Shown: positions 1 through 9,461, counted from the first letter of the stretch. The stretch: DNA of 64,000 nt from Microvirga terrae (GCF_013307435.2 NZ_CP102845.1:2781001-2845000); one strand, 5' to 3'. A program made the numbers and translations. The notes: generated by a model not told the origin, from the letters alone.

Positions 1-2290
1 TCGTGCCGGAGAAGTTCTCCGGCGGCAGGATGGAGAGGTTCGACAGATCCGCCACATCCACATGCCAGCTGCCGTCCGCTGCGCGGTTGCCGCGCGACAG
101 CGAAGCCCCAGGCGGAACGCCGAGGATGCTGACCGACAGAGTCTCGGAACCGTCTGTATCGGTCAGAGCGGCGGAGAGGTCGAGGGCAGCCCATCGGTCT
201 TCGGGTCCCGACGCGTCTTGGACGCTGACCGCCGGAGCGTCGGAGACGTTGTCGACCTCCACCTGGAAGCCGGTGCTCCGGGTTGCGATCGAGCCGTTCG
301 ACGTCTCGCGGGTGGTTGCCTCGAGGGTCAGATTGATCGTGCCGGAAAAGTCCTTCGGGGCCGTGATGGTGAGATGCGCGAGGTCGGTCGGCGGCACGCT
401 CCAGCTGCCGTCGGCCTGGCGTACACCGTGCGAGAGTGATGCGTCCGCCGGCACGCCGAGGATGCGGACCGACAGGACTTCCGACCCGTCGGCATCGACG
501 AGAGCAGCCGAGAGTTTCAGCGGGATCGGGCGATCCTCGTCCCCGGTCACGTTGGCCGCCGAGATCGTGGGGGCATCGGCGACGGCTGACACCGCAACCG
601 TATGTGTTCCGGTCACGACCCGGCTCGCGCTCCGGCCATCCACACTGTCGATCAGCGTCGCGGTCAGGGTCAGGGCGAAATCCTGGTCGCTGTGCTCGGC
701 CGGTCGAACCGCGATGAGCCCGGCCTGCAGGTCGGCCGTCGACACCTGCCACACGCCCGGCGCGATCTCGGTGCCGCGGTTGAGCGAGGCGCCGGCCGGC
801 AGACCCGCCACCTGGGTAAATTCGGCCCAGCTCTCGGATCCGTCCCCATCCGGAATGACGAAGGTCGGCTGGAGCAGGATCTCCGTATCCTCCGGTCCGG
901 CGCTCGCGCCTGAAACGGTACCGGCGTCGGCGACTGGATCGACGATGACGTTGAAGGTCGTGCTGCTGCGAGCGCTCGGAACGCCGGGCTCACTCTCGGT
1001 GGCGACGGCCGTGAGAGTGAGGCGGATCGTCCCGGAGAAATCCCTGGGTGGCGTGATCGACAGGACTCCGAGGTCCGCCGGAGACACGCTCCAGCTGCCA
1101 TCCGACTGGCGCGTGCCGTGCGACAGCGAGGCGCCGTCCGGGACACCGAGAATGCTGACAGACAGAACTTCCGACCCGTCGGTGTCGACGAGCCGGGCGG
1201 ACAGGTCGAGCGGAATCGGCTGGTCCTCGTCGCCCGATACGTCGGCGGCGGCGATCGAAGGGGCATCGGCGACGGCTGTGACGGTGACGGAATGCGTTCC
1301 GGTCACGACGCGACTGGCGCTCGTGCCGTTGGCGCTGTCGATCAGGGTCGCGGTCAGCGTCAGGGTGAAATCGGCATCGCTGTGGGCGGCGGGCCGGATG
1401 GTCACGAGCCCGGCCCGCAGATCCGCGGTCGCGACCTGCCACAGGCCCGGCGCGATCTCGGTGCCGCGGTTGAGCGAGGCGCCGGCTGGGAGGCCCGCCA
1501 CCTGGGTAAATTGGGCCCAGCTCTCGGATCCATCCGCATCCGGACTCATGAAGGTCGGGCGAAGCAGGATCGGGGCGTCTTCCGATCCCATGCTCGTCCC
1601 GCTGATCGTGCCAGCATCCGCCACCGGATCGACGACGACGTTGAACGTGGCCGAGGTCCGGGCGCTCGGGACGCCCGGCTCGCTTTCGGTCGCGATAGCC
1701 GTCAGAGTCAGGGTGAACGACCCGGATGCCTGCAGGGGTGGAGTGAAGGTGAGGCCTTCGAGTTGTGCCGGCGTCAGGGCCCAGCGGCCACCACCGAGCG
1801 CCGTGCCGGCGCTGAGCGTGGCTCCTTCGGGCACTCCGCTGAGCACGAAGCTGAGGCTCTCCGAACCGTCCGTATCACGCAACGCGCCGCCGAGGCCAGC
1901 GAGGCTCACGGGAACGTCCTCGTGTCCGTGAGCGTCGGCGACCGTCACGGCCGGCGCGTCGGCCACTGCATGGACCTGCACCCGGAACGGCGCATCGACG
2001 AACGACGTCCCGCCATTCACCTCCTGCGATGTGGCTCGCAGAGTGAGGCTGACGGTGCCGGAGAAGTTCTCCGGCGGAACGAATCCGAGATGCTGCAGAT
2101 CGGCCGGCGACACGGTCCAGCTGCCGTCCGGCTGGCGCGTCCCATGGGTCAGCGATGCGCCTTCGGGAACGCCAAAGATCGTGATCGACAGCGCCTCCGA
2201 GCCGTCCGTGTCGCCCAGGATGGCCGTGAGGTCGAGCGCGATCGGCTGATCCTCCTCGCCCGACGCATCGGCGACCTGGACGCGTGGAGG
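1..2290 (-). repeat. In-frame tandem repeats with a 690-bp higher-order period
   Basis: Coding repeats inside the exported protein. The string cctgggtaaatt occurs at 811 and 1501, exactly 690 bp (230 codons) apart, and long flanking stretches are also near-identical. A string at 3 (gtgccggagaagttctccgg) recurs at 2055, about three periods away. Each 230-residue unit joins two different sub-domains, one starting around GxEDxPIxLDLSA and one around AGTxSGxSxGxED. Near-identity at DNA level suggests recent duplication or gene conversion. Confidence 0.8.
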
Positions 2291-2842
2291 AGAGGCCATC
2301 GTATCGCGTGGCTCCTCGGGCTGAGGCTCCCCGGGCGTCGGCTGGTCTACGGAAGGCGGCGCCACGACGGCCTGGTCCTCACGCTCGGAGGGACCCACGG
2401 TTGCGAATCCAGGCTCAAATGAGGACCCGGTCGAGGAAGGCGGCGTGCTGGAGGATCCTGCAACCGCTCCCGCCTTCGCAGAGACGGACGATCGCACGAG
2501 GGTCGAAGCAACCTCCGGAGCATCGGCAATGACTCTCCGGATATCGATCGGCAAGCCGGACAGAGACGGCGTCTCCAGCCTCCCGAGCGCCACGTCGATC
2601 GGTCTGGCAGCCTGGGTTTCTGCTAGCGGCGCGATCCCAGCGGTTGCCGCGGAGCCGCCTCCCGTCGGGGCTCCCGGCACCATGCCGAAAGCCGCCACCG
2701 CCTCCGTTCCACCAACGAGATTGCCGCTGGCACCGCCATCGCCGACGGGAACCGCCCGCTGCACGGCGCGCAGGGCCCGCAGGGCCTCCTCGTCGACCAC
2801 GCTGGCATCGAATGGAATGGTCAGATCAGGTTGCTGGGTCAT
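1..2842 (-). CDS. Giant tandem-repeat exported protein (cadherin/VCBS-like), C-terminus beyond window
   Basis: The minus strand is open from an ATG at 2842 to the left edge (947 codons, no stop). After a Pro/Ser-rich segment of about 185 residues come at least seven related domains of 110-115 residues with the signature DTDGSExLSxxIxGVPxGASL, a DGSW turn, PADL and PPxxFSGT. Such tandem domains are typical of very large type I-secreted surface adhesins or biofilm proteins in proteobacteria; the secretion signal and any RTX repeats would lie at the missing C-terminus. The start lies 8 bases after the HlyD stop, so it is the last visible gene of the secretion operon and its likely cargo. There is no N-terminal signal peptide, as expected for type I export. 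The adhesin role is inferred from architecture; the family call is firmer than the function. Confidence 0.85.
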   Translation of the reverse strand, partial: MTQQPDLTIPFDASVVDEEALRALRAVQRAVPVGDGGASGNLVGGTEAVAAFGMVPGAPTGGGSAATAGIAPLAETQAARPIDVALGRLETPSLSGLPIDIRRVIADAPEVASTLVRSSVSAKAGAVAGSSSTPPSSTGSSFEPGFATVGPSEREDQAVVAPPSVDQPTPGEPQPEEPRDTMASPPRVQVADASGEEDQPIALDLTAILGDTDGSEALSITIFGVPEGASLTHGTRQPDGSWTVSPADLQHLGFVPPENFSGTVSLTLRATSQEVNGGTSFVDAPFRVQVHAVADAPAVTVADAHGHEDVPVSLAGLGGALRDTDGSESLSFVLSGVPEGATLSAGTALGGGRWALTPAQLEGLTFTPPLQASGSFTLTLTAIATESEPGVPSARTSATFNVVVDPVADAGTISGTSMGSEDAPILLRPTFMSPDADGSESWAQFTQVAGLPAGASLNRGTEIAPGLWQVATADLRAGLVTIRPAAHSDADFTLTLTATLIDSANGTSASRVVTGTHSVTVTAVADAPSIAAADVSGDEDQPIPLDLSARLVDTDGSEVLSVSILGVPDGASLSHGTRQSDGSWSVSPADLGVLSITPPRDFSGTIRLTLTAVATESEPGVPSARSSTTFNVIVDPVADAGTVSGASAGPEDTEILLQPTFVIPDGDGSESWAEFTQVAGLPAGASLNRGTEIAPGVWQVSTADLQAGLIAVRPAEHSDQDFALTLTATLIDSVDGRSASRVVTGTHTVAVSAVADAPTISAANVTGDEDRPIPLKLSAALVDADGSEVLSVRILGVPADASLSHGVRQADGSWSVPPTDLAHLTITAPKDFSGTINLTLEATTRETSNGSIATRSTGFQVEVDNVSDAPAVSVQDASGPEDRWAALDLSAALTDTDGSETLSVSILGVPPGASLSRGNRAADGSWHVDVADLSNLSILPPENFSGT

Positions 2843-2850
2843 GGATGTGC

Positions 2851-4299
2851 TCAGCGCTCGTGAAAGGATGCCGCGATGGCGGAGTAGATCGGCTTCAGCA
2901 GATACTGCAGCACCGTCTTGGTGCCGGTGGTAATGTCCGCCTGGACGGTCATGCCGGCGACGAGCTGCGCGTGACGCGGGTCATGGCCGACATGCTGCTG
3001 CTTCAGGGCGATGCGGGCGCGGTAGTGCGGCTGCCGCTGCTCGTCGAGGAAGGTGCCGGCCGAGATGCGCTCCACCGTCCCTTCCACGGAGCCGAAGCGC
3101 GCGTAGTCGAAGGCCTGAACCTTCACATGCACCGGCTGGCCGACCTCGATGAAACCGATATCGCGTGGCATCAGGCGGACGTCCGCCACGAGCTGCGCGT
3201 CCTGCGGCATGATTTCCGCGATCAGTCCGCCGGGCGGCAGCACCGTTCCCGGGCGATGGACGGCAAGCCCGCGCACGACGCCGCCGATCGGCGCGCGCAG
3301 CACGATCCGCTCGGCCCTGTCTTCCAGCTTGTGGACCAGGTCACTCGTCTCGGCGACCTCGAGGGCGACGCGAGCCGCCTCCTGCCGCGCCTCGTCGACC
3401 GCCGCGGACCGCGCCTCGACGACCCGGGCTTCGGCCTCGGCGAGACTACGCTGCGCTGTGGCACGCTGACTGGTCAGCCGCTCGTGCTCGGCCTTGGCGC
3501 TCATGAAAAGGCGCTGCGCTTCCAGCACCGAGAGACGCGTCGTCAGGCCATTGCGGGCGAGGTCCTCACGAATTCCAAGCTCCTTGGAATGCAGCTCCAT
3601 CTGTTCCTGAACGGACGTGATCTGTCCCGCCAACGTTGCCAGATCGCCGCGCCGCTGCGCCACCTGCTCCTGCAGAACCGAAACGCGGTCGCCCAGGGCC
3701 TTCAGGCGTGCGGTCAGGGCCGCGCGCTGCGGCTCGAGGAACTTCCCGGAGGCCAGGGGCGGCAAGGTTTCAGCCTCTCCGCCCGCATGAGCAATGACCC
3801 CGGCCAGCGGCCCCTGACGCCCACGAAGGTCGAGAGCCACCATGTTGCCCTCGGCAGCTGCAGCAAGGCGCTCCGACTGCAATTGGAGAGATTCGAGCCT
3901 ATGACGCGCCTGCGACAGCTCCGACTGCGCGATCGCATCGTTCATGCGCATGAGAGCCTGCCCCTCCTCGACGGATTCGCCCTCGTTCACGAGCACCTCG
4001 GCGACGATCCCGCCCTCGAGATGCTGAACGGGCGCGGGCGCCACGGTCGGGGCGATCTCGCCCACGCTGACGGCGACTTCCGGCACATGGGCAAGCGTCG
4101 CCCAGGTCAGTCCTGCGGCGACCAGAAGCCCGGTTCCGAGGACGACCGTTCGTTCGAGCCCATGCACCCGCAGCTCTTCGAGGGCAAGCACATGGCCGTC
4201 GGGACGCGGCTTGCGGCTTGCACGCGGCAGGACATGACGGTCCGCCATCGGCGGGAGGATTTCGCCGGTCGTGGCGGAGAGTGCGGTCTTGCTCATCAT
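2851..4299 (-). CDS. HlyD-family type I secretion periplasmic adaptor
   Basis: A 482-residue membrane-fusion protein linking the inner-membrane ABC exporter to an outer-membrane TolC-like channel. One membrane helix lies near residues 50-72 (VVLGTGLLVAAGLTWATLA). It is followed by the first lipoyl half (VQHLEGGIVAEVLVNEGES), a long alpha-helical coiled coil of about 230 residues, the second lipoyl half (RAPIGGVVRGLAVHRPGT) and the family's C-terminal motif GMTVQADITTGTKTVLQYLLKPI-type ending. Its ATG overlaps the stop of the upstream ABC gene (ATGA), showing translational coupling. No TolC gene is seen here, so the outer-membrane partner must be encoded elsewhere. Confidence 0.93.
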   Translation of the reverse strand: MMSKTALSATTGEILPPMADRHVLPRASRKPRPDGHVLALEELRVHGLERTVVLGTGLLVAAGLTWATLAHVPEVAVSVGEIAPTVAPAPVQHLEGGIVAEVLVNEGESVEEGQALMRMNDAIAQSELSQARHRLESLQLQSERLAAAAEGNMVALDLRGRQGPLAGVIAHAGGEAETLPPLASGKFLEPQRAALTARLKALGDRVSVLQEQVAQRRGDLATLAGQITSVQEQMELHSKELGIREDLARNGLTTRLSVLEAQRLFMSAKAEHERLTSQRATAQRSLAEAEARVVEARSAAVDEARQEAARVALEVAETSDLVHKLEDRAERIVLRAPIGGVVRGLAVHRPGTVLPPGGLIAEIMPQDAQLVADVRLMPRDIGFIEVGQPVHVKVQAFDYARFGSVEGTVERISAGTFLDEQRQPHYRARIALKQQHVGHDPRHAQLVAGMTVQADITTGTKTVLQYLLKPIYSAIAASFHER

Positions 4300-6485
4300 G
4301 CAACTTTCGAGTTGTTGGCGGCAGACAGATGACCGAAGGCGGCGTTCGCCACGGACGGGCCGATCGGAGCTCTCGTCGGACGGGGGCCGACGGGAGGAGC
4401 CGTCTGCTGGTCGAGTTCTTCCACCTGACCGTCACGCAGGCGCAGGACGCGGTCGGCCAGCCGGATGTGGCTCGGCCGGTGGGTTGCCATCAGGATCGTG
4501 CAACGGCCGCGGCGCGAGGCGATGACGTCGGTGAAGGCTTTCGCGCAGGCGTCGTCGAGACCCGCGACAGGTTCATCGAGCAACAGGATCGGCGCATTAC
4601 GCAGCAAGGCGCCCGCAAGGGCGATCCGTTGCAGGATGCTGCGCGGCAGGCGGCCGCTCTGGTTGTCGCCCACTCGGGTGTCGAAGCCCTGCGGCAGCGC
4701 CTCGATGGCCTCAAGGACACCGGCTTCCGCGGCCGCGTCGCGGAGCTCCGTGTCCGACGCGCTGGGGCGGGCGAGACGCAGGTTCTGCGCCACCGTGCCG
4801 TAGAGAAGACCGGGCGATTGCGGCACCCAGCCGATGCTGCGACGAAGCACGGCGGGGTTGAAGGAGCGCACGTCGTGGCTGTCGATCCGAACGAGTCCAC
4901 CCTGAGGCCTGTAGAGCCCTGCGATCAGCAGAAGCAGGGTCGATTTGCCACTTCCTTCCGCACCCGTCACGGCAACGACCTGACCGGGCTGGATGGCGAA
5001 GCTGGCACCGGCGAGAACCGGTTCGGATTGCGGAAGATAGCGCAGGGTCACGCGCTGGAACACGATGGCGCCCTGCTCCGGCGGCGCCATGCGCGCCTCG
5101 AGCGGCGGAGGCCGTTCCGTCTCCAGGGCCATCAGCCCGTCGACCTGCCGGATGGAGGCCTGTGTCTGCTCCCAGCGCGACAGCATCACGAAGCAGGTCT
5201 GCAGCGGGCCGAGAATTCGCCAGATCAGCATCATCCCGGCAATCAGCGCACCTGCGGTCATCGAGCCGCCCAGAACCGCGAGCACTCCCATCACGACGGC
5301 GGCGAGACCCGACAGGGTCACGAGAGCTTGGCTCGTGGCGAGAACCGACCCGGACAAGGTGCTGACCCGGGCCGAGGCGACGGCCGCGGCAGCCGCTGCG
5401 GCGGAATAGCGATCGATCCAGCGCTCCTCAGCCCCGACGAGCTTCAGGGTCCTGACGGTTTCGAGAGCTTCGACAGCGAGCGCTTCCCGCGCCTGATTGG
5501 CCCGAGCGGCCTGCTCAATCGCCAGTCGCATCGGGCCGCGGGACACGAGGTAGAGGGCGACGAACCCGATGGCCGTGCCCACCGGAACCACCGCAATCCA
5601 GCCCCCCAGCAGCACCATGAGGATGATGACGAGCAGCGTGAAAGGCATGTCGAGAAGAGCGACGGCGAAACTGCCCGTGAGAAACTCACGGATCGCCGCG
5701 AAATCGCGGAGCCGCGAGACTTGGGAGGCGGTTCCGGCTCTTTCCACCAGGGCCGTCGGCAGGGACATGAGCTGCGTGAAGACGGCGCTCGGCACGGTCC
5801 GGTCGAGCCGTTCCGCGATGCTGAGCAGAGCCCGCTGGCGAATGGACCGGAATGCGACCTCAAGGAGGATGGCGATTGCCGCGCCAACGACCAGCATCGG
5901 CAGGGTCTGCGGGCTATAGCCGGCGATCACGGTGTCGAACACCGACATGGTGAATACGGGCACCGCGAGCCCGAGCACCGCCATCAATCCGCTGATGCCG
6001 AGCAGCGCCGGCAGATCGCCGCGGAACCGCCGGGCGATTCCGCTGAACCACCCCTGACGCGACGCTCCTACATCCGCATCGATGACGAGCATCAAGGTCC
6101 CGCGAAGCGTCTCCGGGCTGCAGGGCTCCACGTGGCCGGTCGCCCCGTCGAGGAGAAGGATTCTCCCCTCTTCGTCGCGATAGACGATTGCCGCTGCGCC
6201 GCCCGTCGGGAGCAGGATCGCCGGCAGCCGCCTCGGGTCGAGGCTCCCGCGCGACAGGCGCTCCATGCGGGTCGGATAGCCCAGGATGGCCAGAGTGTTC
6301 CGCACGTCCGTGATGTCGAGGTCCGGTTTGACATGCGGCAGAGCCGACAGCAGATCGTCCGCGCTGCCGGACCATTCCATCAGCCACAGCATGGACGTCA
6401 GGCAGCGGGCGAGATCGGATGGCGCAACCAGATCCTCCGGCAGTTCCAGCGGAAAGCGCGAACGGTCTTCCTTGGCCAGGTTCAT
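4296..6485 (-). CDS. Type I secretion ABC transporter with degenerate C39-like domain (LapB-like)
   Basis: A 729-residue exporter half: residues 1-135 resemble the C39 peptidase-like domain but show no Cys-His protease dyad, as in LapB/HlyB-type exporters, where it binds substrate rather than cutting it. A six-helix membrane domain (about 150-430) and an ATPase domain follow. Walker A is GAEGSGKST with Lys at 514. Walker B LLLDEP has the catalytic Glu at 638, and the H-loop reads ATHRPSH. The signature loop is altered (QSGRLPRSILQR instead of LSGGQ). Start chosen at 6485, overlapping the preceding stop by ATGA, with GGAG upstream. It probably pairs with the preceding half-transporter and supplies the competent hydrolysis residues. 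Confidence 0.9.
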   Translation of the reverse strand: MNLAKEDRSRFPLELPEDLVAPSDLARCLTSMLWLMEWSGSADDLLSALPHVKPDLDITDVRNTLAILGYPTRMERLSRGSLDPRRLPAILLPTGGAAAIVYRDEEGRILLLDGATGHVEPCSPETLRGTLMLVIDADVGASRQGWFSGIARRFRGDLPALLGISGLMAVLGLAVPVFTMSVFDTVIAGYSPQTLPMLVVGAAIAILLEVAFRSIRQRALLSIAERLDRTVPSAVFTQLMSLPTALVERAGTASQVSRLRDFAAIREFLTGSFAVALLDMPFTLLVIILMVLLGGWIAVVPVGTAIGFVALYLVSRGPMRLAIEQAARANQAREALAVEALETVRTLKLVGAEERWIDRYSAAAAAAAVASARVSTLSGSVLATSQALVTLSGLAAVVMGVLAVLGGSMTAGALIAGMMLIWRILGPLQTCFVMLSRWEQTQASIRQVDGLMALETERPPPLEARMAPPEQGAIVFQRVTLRYLPQSEPVLAGASFAIQPGQVVAVTGAEGSGKSTLLLLIAGLYRPQGGLVRIDSHDVRSFNPAVLRRSIGWVPQSPGLLYGTVAQNLRLARPSASDTELRDAAAEAGVLEAIEALPQGFDTRVGDNQSGRLPRSILQRIALAGALLRNAPILLLDEPVAGLDDACAKAFTDVIASRRGRCTILMATHRPSHIRLADRVLRLRDGQVEELDQQTAPPVGPRPTRAPIGPSVANAAFGHLSAANNSKVA

Positions 6486-8182
6486 GACACGCGCTCCAAT
6501 CGGCTGTCCCGGATCGCGTAGACCCTGTCGGCGATGTTCAACGTGGAGGGGCGATGCGTGACGATCACCACCGTCACCCTGCCCCGCAGGTCCGCCAGGA
6601 GACGGGCCAGTCGTGCATCGCTGTCGCCGTCGATCTGCGACGTGATGTCGTCCAGGAGCAGGATGCGCGGTTCCTCGACGAGTGCACGAACGACACCGAT
6701 GCGCTGGGCGGCGCCGCGCGGCAAGGGCGTGGCGGCCACACCGACCTGGGTGTGCCAGCCGCCCGGCAAGGCGCTGGCAACCTGGTCGAGACCGAGTTCC
6801 GTCGCCAAGCGCAGGGCCAGACCCTCGCGCTGCGGCTGATGCATGGTCATGTTCTGCAGCAGGGTGCCCCGGACCAGTGCCGGATCCGGCGGCACCAGAG
6901 CGACGAGCCGCCGTGCCGGCCCGACATCGACCTCGGCGAGATCCTGCCCGTCGATCTGGACCTGTCCGCTCGTCGCCTTGAGGTCTCCCGCGATCAGGCG
7001 CAGCAATGCGGAACGGCCGGATCCGTTGGAGCCCGTGATGCCGACGATCTCGCCCGGCAGGGCTTCAAGGTCGAGACCGTCGAACAGCCATTCGCTATAG
7101 CGCGGGGTCCGGAACCGAACGTCCTGCAGAAGAACGTGACCGGCAGGGACCTGCAAGGCGGGCCGCCCGGCGCTGCGTTCCTGCGGAAGCGCCCCGATCT
7201 CGGCGACGCGCCGCTTGCTCTCTCTGAGCGATTGCAGGCGCGACCACAGGGCGACGCCGCCGAGGAGAGGCTGCATCGTGCGACCGACCAGCATGGTGCA
7301 GGCGCCAAGCCCGCCGACGCTGAGCTGTCCGCTCAGAACCATGTGGCACCCGAAGGCCGCGACTCCCACCGTGGCGACCTGGGCCAGCAGCATGCCGCCT
7401 TCCTGACCGGACGAAATCCGATGCGACAGCTTCCGACGCAGTTGCGCGGAGCCGTTCTGCAGGCGCTCGTAGCGCCTCTCCAGCAAGGGCTCGGCGCCCA
7501 GCACCTTCATGGAGTGAATGCAGTTCAGCGTGTCGAAGAGAAAATTGAAGCGACGCTCCTCGGCCATCGCGAGCTCATGTGCCGCGCGGCGAACACGGTG
7601 TCCGGTCAGCGCAGCCAGAAGGCCGACGCCGGCCAGAAGCGTCAGGGGCACCAGAACCAGGGGACCTGCCAGATACCAGATGCCGAGGAGGTAGAGCAGC
7701 GCGAAAGGAAGGTCGAGCATCGCCTGCAGGGCGGGACCGGACCAGGCCTCGCGCAGGGTGCCGATCGCCGAGAGGCGCTCGGCGTAATAGCCGTTGCCGT
7801 GGGCCTCGAGTTCGGACAGAGGGGCATTCAGCAGGCATTGCATGGCCTGGCGATGGGCCTGGGCCTCCGAGGTTGCCGCGACACGGGCGAGCACCCGGCC
7901 GCGCACGTGGCGCAGCAGCGCCTCCAGAAGGACCGCGATGGCCACCGTCGTGGCAAGCACCGCCAGGGTCCCGATAGCCTTGTTCGGCAGGATCCGGTCG
8001 TAGACCTGAAGCAGCGCGACGGGAAGCGCCAGCGCCAGCAGGGTGATGAGCAGCGTCGCCTCTATCACCGGGATCAGGAACCCGATCCCGAAGCGGCCGA
8101 TCAGGCCTCTGAACGGGCGCGTCAGCCAGGGGCCGGCGGACACCATCGATGGTGCCGCGGTAGAAATGGCGGACCGATCCAT
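6482..8182 (-). CDS. Type I secretion ABC half-transporter with degenerate ATP site
   Basis: A 566-residue protein with a six-helix membrane domain (about 30-320) and an ATPase domain, but no C39-like extension. The nucleotide site is unusual. Walker A reads GSNGSGRSA with Arg390 where Lys is expected. Walker B reads LLLDDI with Asp512 at the catalytic Glu position, and the signature is PLPRGAAQR. The H-loop (VTHRPST) is kept. In heterodimeric ABC exporters one non-consensus site of this kind is a known arrangement; here it would pair with the downstream LapB-like half (4-base overlap). First gene of the secretion operon; a 310-base gap lies upstream. Function as exporter half is well supported, heterodimer formation is inferred. 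Confidence 0.88.
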   Translation of the reverse strand: MDRSAISTAAPSMVSAGPWLTRPFRGLIGRFGIGFLIPVIEATLLITLLALALPVALLQVYDRILPNKAIGTLAVLATTVAIAVLLEALLRHVRGRVLARVAATSEAQAHRQAMQCLLNAPLSELEAHGNGYYAERLSAIGTLREAWSGPALQAMLDLPFALLYLLGIWYLAGPLVLVPLTLLAGVGLLAALTGHRVRRAAHELAMAEERRFNFLFDTLNCIHSMKVLGAEPLLERRYERLQNGSAQLRRKLSHRISSGQEGGMLLAQVATVGVAAFGCHMVLSGQLSVGGLGACTMLVGRTMQPLLGGVALWSRLQSLRESKRRVAEIGALPQERSAGRPALQVPAGHVLLQDVRFRTPRYSEWLFDGLDLEALPGEIVGITGSNGSGRSALLRLIAGDLKATSGQVQIDGQDLAEVDVGPARRLVALVPPDPALVRGTLLQNMTMHQPQREGLALRLATELGLDQVASALPGGWHTQVGVAATPLPRGAAQRIGVVRALVEEPRILLLDDITSQIDGDSDARLARLLADLRGRVTVVIVTHRPSTLNIADRVYAIRDSRLERVS

Positions 8183-8492
8183 AACGCTACCAATGGCCTT
8201 TCGGCCGAAAGAACAAGGACGATGTCTTTGGTGAAATATACCGGGCTCTCACCGGTATGGCGGGGCGGCATCATGCCTTTGAGCCGTTCTCATCCGAGTG
8301 AGAGCTCAACCCGCCATGGGCTTCAACATATAGCTACAATAGAATTCGGAAATATTTTCTTATGAGTCAACGCAATGGTGTGACGGGTTCGGCGTTAATG
8401 CTTCGGTAAAGTTAACGCCGGGTCCCGCTCGCGCCGCCAACACGAGCCTGAGATCCAGCAAACGCCTGACCGTTGTCCCGGAAGGATCCGTC
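8183..8492. other. Intergenic region upstream of the secretion operon
   Basis: 310 bases without a gene, with an AT-rich core (about 8320-8375) unlike the surroundings. On the minus strand a TTGACT box (8370-8365), 17 bases and GAATTC (8347-8342) form a weak promoter candidate for the secretion operon. A perfect 8-bp inverted repeat, GGCGTTAA (8391-8398) and TTAACGCC (8412-8419) with a 13-base loop, lies between this promoter and the end of the dioxygenase gene; it could be a terminator without a T tract or a regulator site. A shorter TCTCA-N6-TGAGA repeat lies near 8289. Confidence 0.4.
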
Positions 8493-9461
8493 CTAGTCGT
8501 CGATCTCGACTGGAGGCGTCCCGTAGGTGTGGAACGACTCGACGGTCTTCATGCCCCAGGCCTGGCCTTTCCTGCGCTCCTCCTCGGTCCAGACGACCGG
8601 CTTCCAGTCCGGGGCCAGGATGAGCCGGGCGCCGGCGTTGCAGACCTCGACCCGGTTGCCGCCCGGCTCGTACACATACAGGAAGAAGGTCTGCTGCACC
8701 GCGTGCTTGTGCGGCCCGGACTCGATCGGGACGCCGGCCTCCAGAAAGATGTCGGCGGCTCTCAAGACGTCTTCGCGGCTGTCGAGCGCATAGGTCAGGT
8801 GATGGAAGCGGCCCCTCGCGCCGGTATGGTCCCGCGTGAAGGCGAAGTCGTAGCTCTTGTTGGTCAGCGTCATCCACATGCCGGCCTCGTTGCCGTCGTC
8901 GAGGACGATCTGCTCGGTCAGGCGGCACCCGAGATAAGTCTCGTAGAAAACCCGGTTCGCCCGGATGTCCGAGGCAAGGCAGTTCAGGTGGTCGAGCCGG
9001 CGGACATTGACGCCACGGGCCGGAAAACGCTGCGCCTGGTTCTTCAGGGCCGGCTTCAGTTCCGGCGGAGCCTGATACCACTCGGTTTCGTAATAGAGCT
9101 CGACCACATGCCCGTCCGGATCGCGGCAGAGGAAGGCCGGCCCATGACCGAGATCGCCATCCGTCCAGCCGATCTCATAGCTCGACCCTTTCAGGGCGGC
9201 CACGCGACGCTCCAGAGCCTGCGGGCTCCGGGCACGGAACGCCATGTGGCCCATGCCGGGCTTCTTCGACGCCGTGAGCTTGAGCGAGTGGCGCTCGTAA
9301 TCGTCCCAGCCCCGGAGATAGACGGAGTCTCCCTGGCGCCCGCTCTCCGTCATGCCGAGCACGTCGACGAAGAAGCGCAGGCTCTCCTCGGGCTTCGGCG
9401 TGAGCAGTTCAAGGTGGCCGAGATGGGCCAGGTCGAGCACCGGTTCGTCTTGCATCAGCAT
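8493..9461 (-). CDS. Extradiol ring-cleavage dioxygenase (catechol 2,3-dioxygenase type, vicinal oxygen chelate fold)
   Basis: A 322-residue protein of two glyoxalase-like modules, the architecture of type I extradiol dioxygenases that open catechols next to the diol using Fe(II). The C-terminal module carries the likely metal ligands: His in RLDHLNCL, His in RFHHLTYA and Glu in GNRVEV. It is the last gene of the Rieske-liv unit, 60 bases after the MetE-like gene. No hydroxymuconic-semialdehyde hydrolase or dehydrogenase follows, so the fate of the product is not explained locally. An ATG two codons in (9455) has a better-spaced GAGAGA and could be the true start. Substrate unknown; it is probably a catechol produced by the Rieske system upstream. 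Confidence 0.85.
   Translation of the reverse strand: MLMQDEPVLDLAHLGHLELLTPKPEESLRFFVDVLGMTESGRQGDSVYLRGWDDYERHSLKLTASKKPGMGHMAFRARSPQALERRVAALKGSSYEIGWTDGDLGHGPAFLCRDPDGHVVELYYETEWYQAPPELKPALKNQAQRFPARGVNVRRLDHLNCLASDIRANRVFYETYLGCRLTEQIVLDDGNEAGMWMTLTNKSYDFAFTRDHTGARGRFHHLTYALDSREDVLRAADIFLEAGVPIESGPHKHAVQQTFFLYVYEPGGNRVEVCNAGARLILAPDWKPVVWTEEERRKGQAWGMKTVESFHTYGTPPVEIDD

Noticed and set aside
3..1931. 642-codon plus-strand open frame
   Set aside because: It is the antisense shadow of the repeat protein; low-complexity Ser/Arg/Val composition, and the minus strand shows clear domain repeats.
1..2290. Repeats considered as a CRISPR-like or satellite array
   Set aside because: Units are 690 bp, in frame and protein-coding, with no short repeat-spacer pattern.
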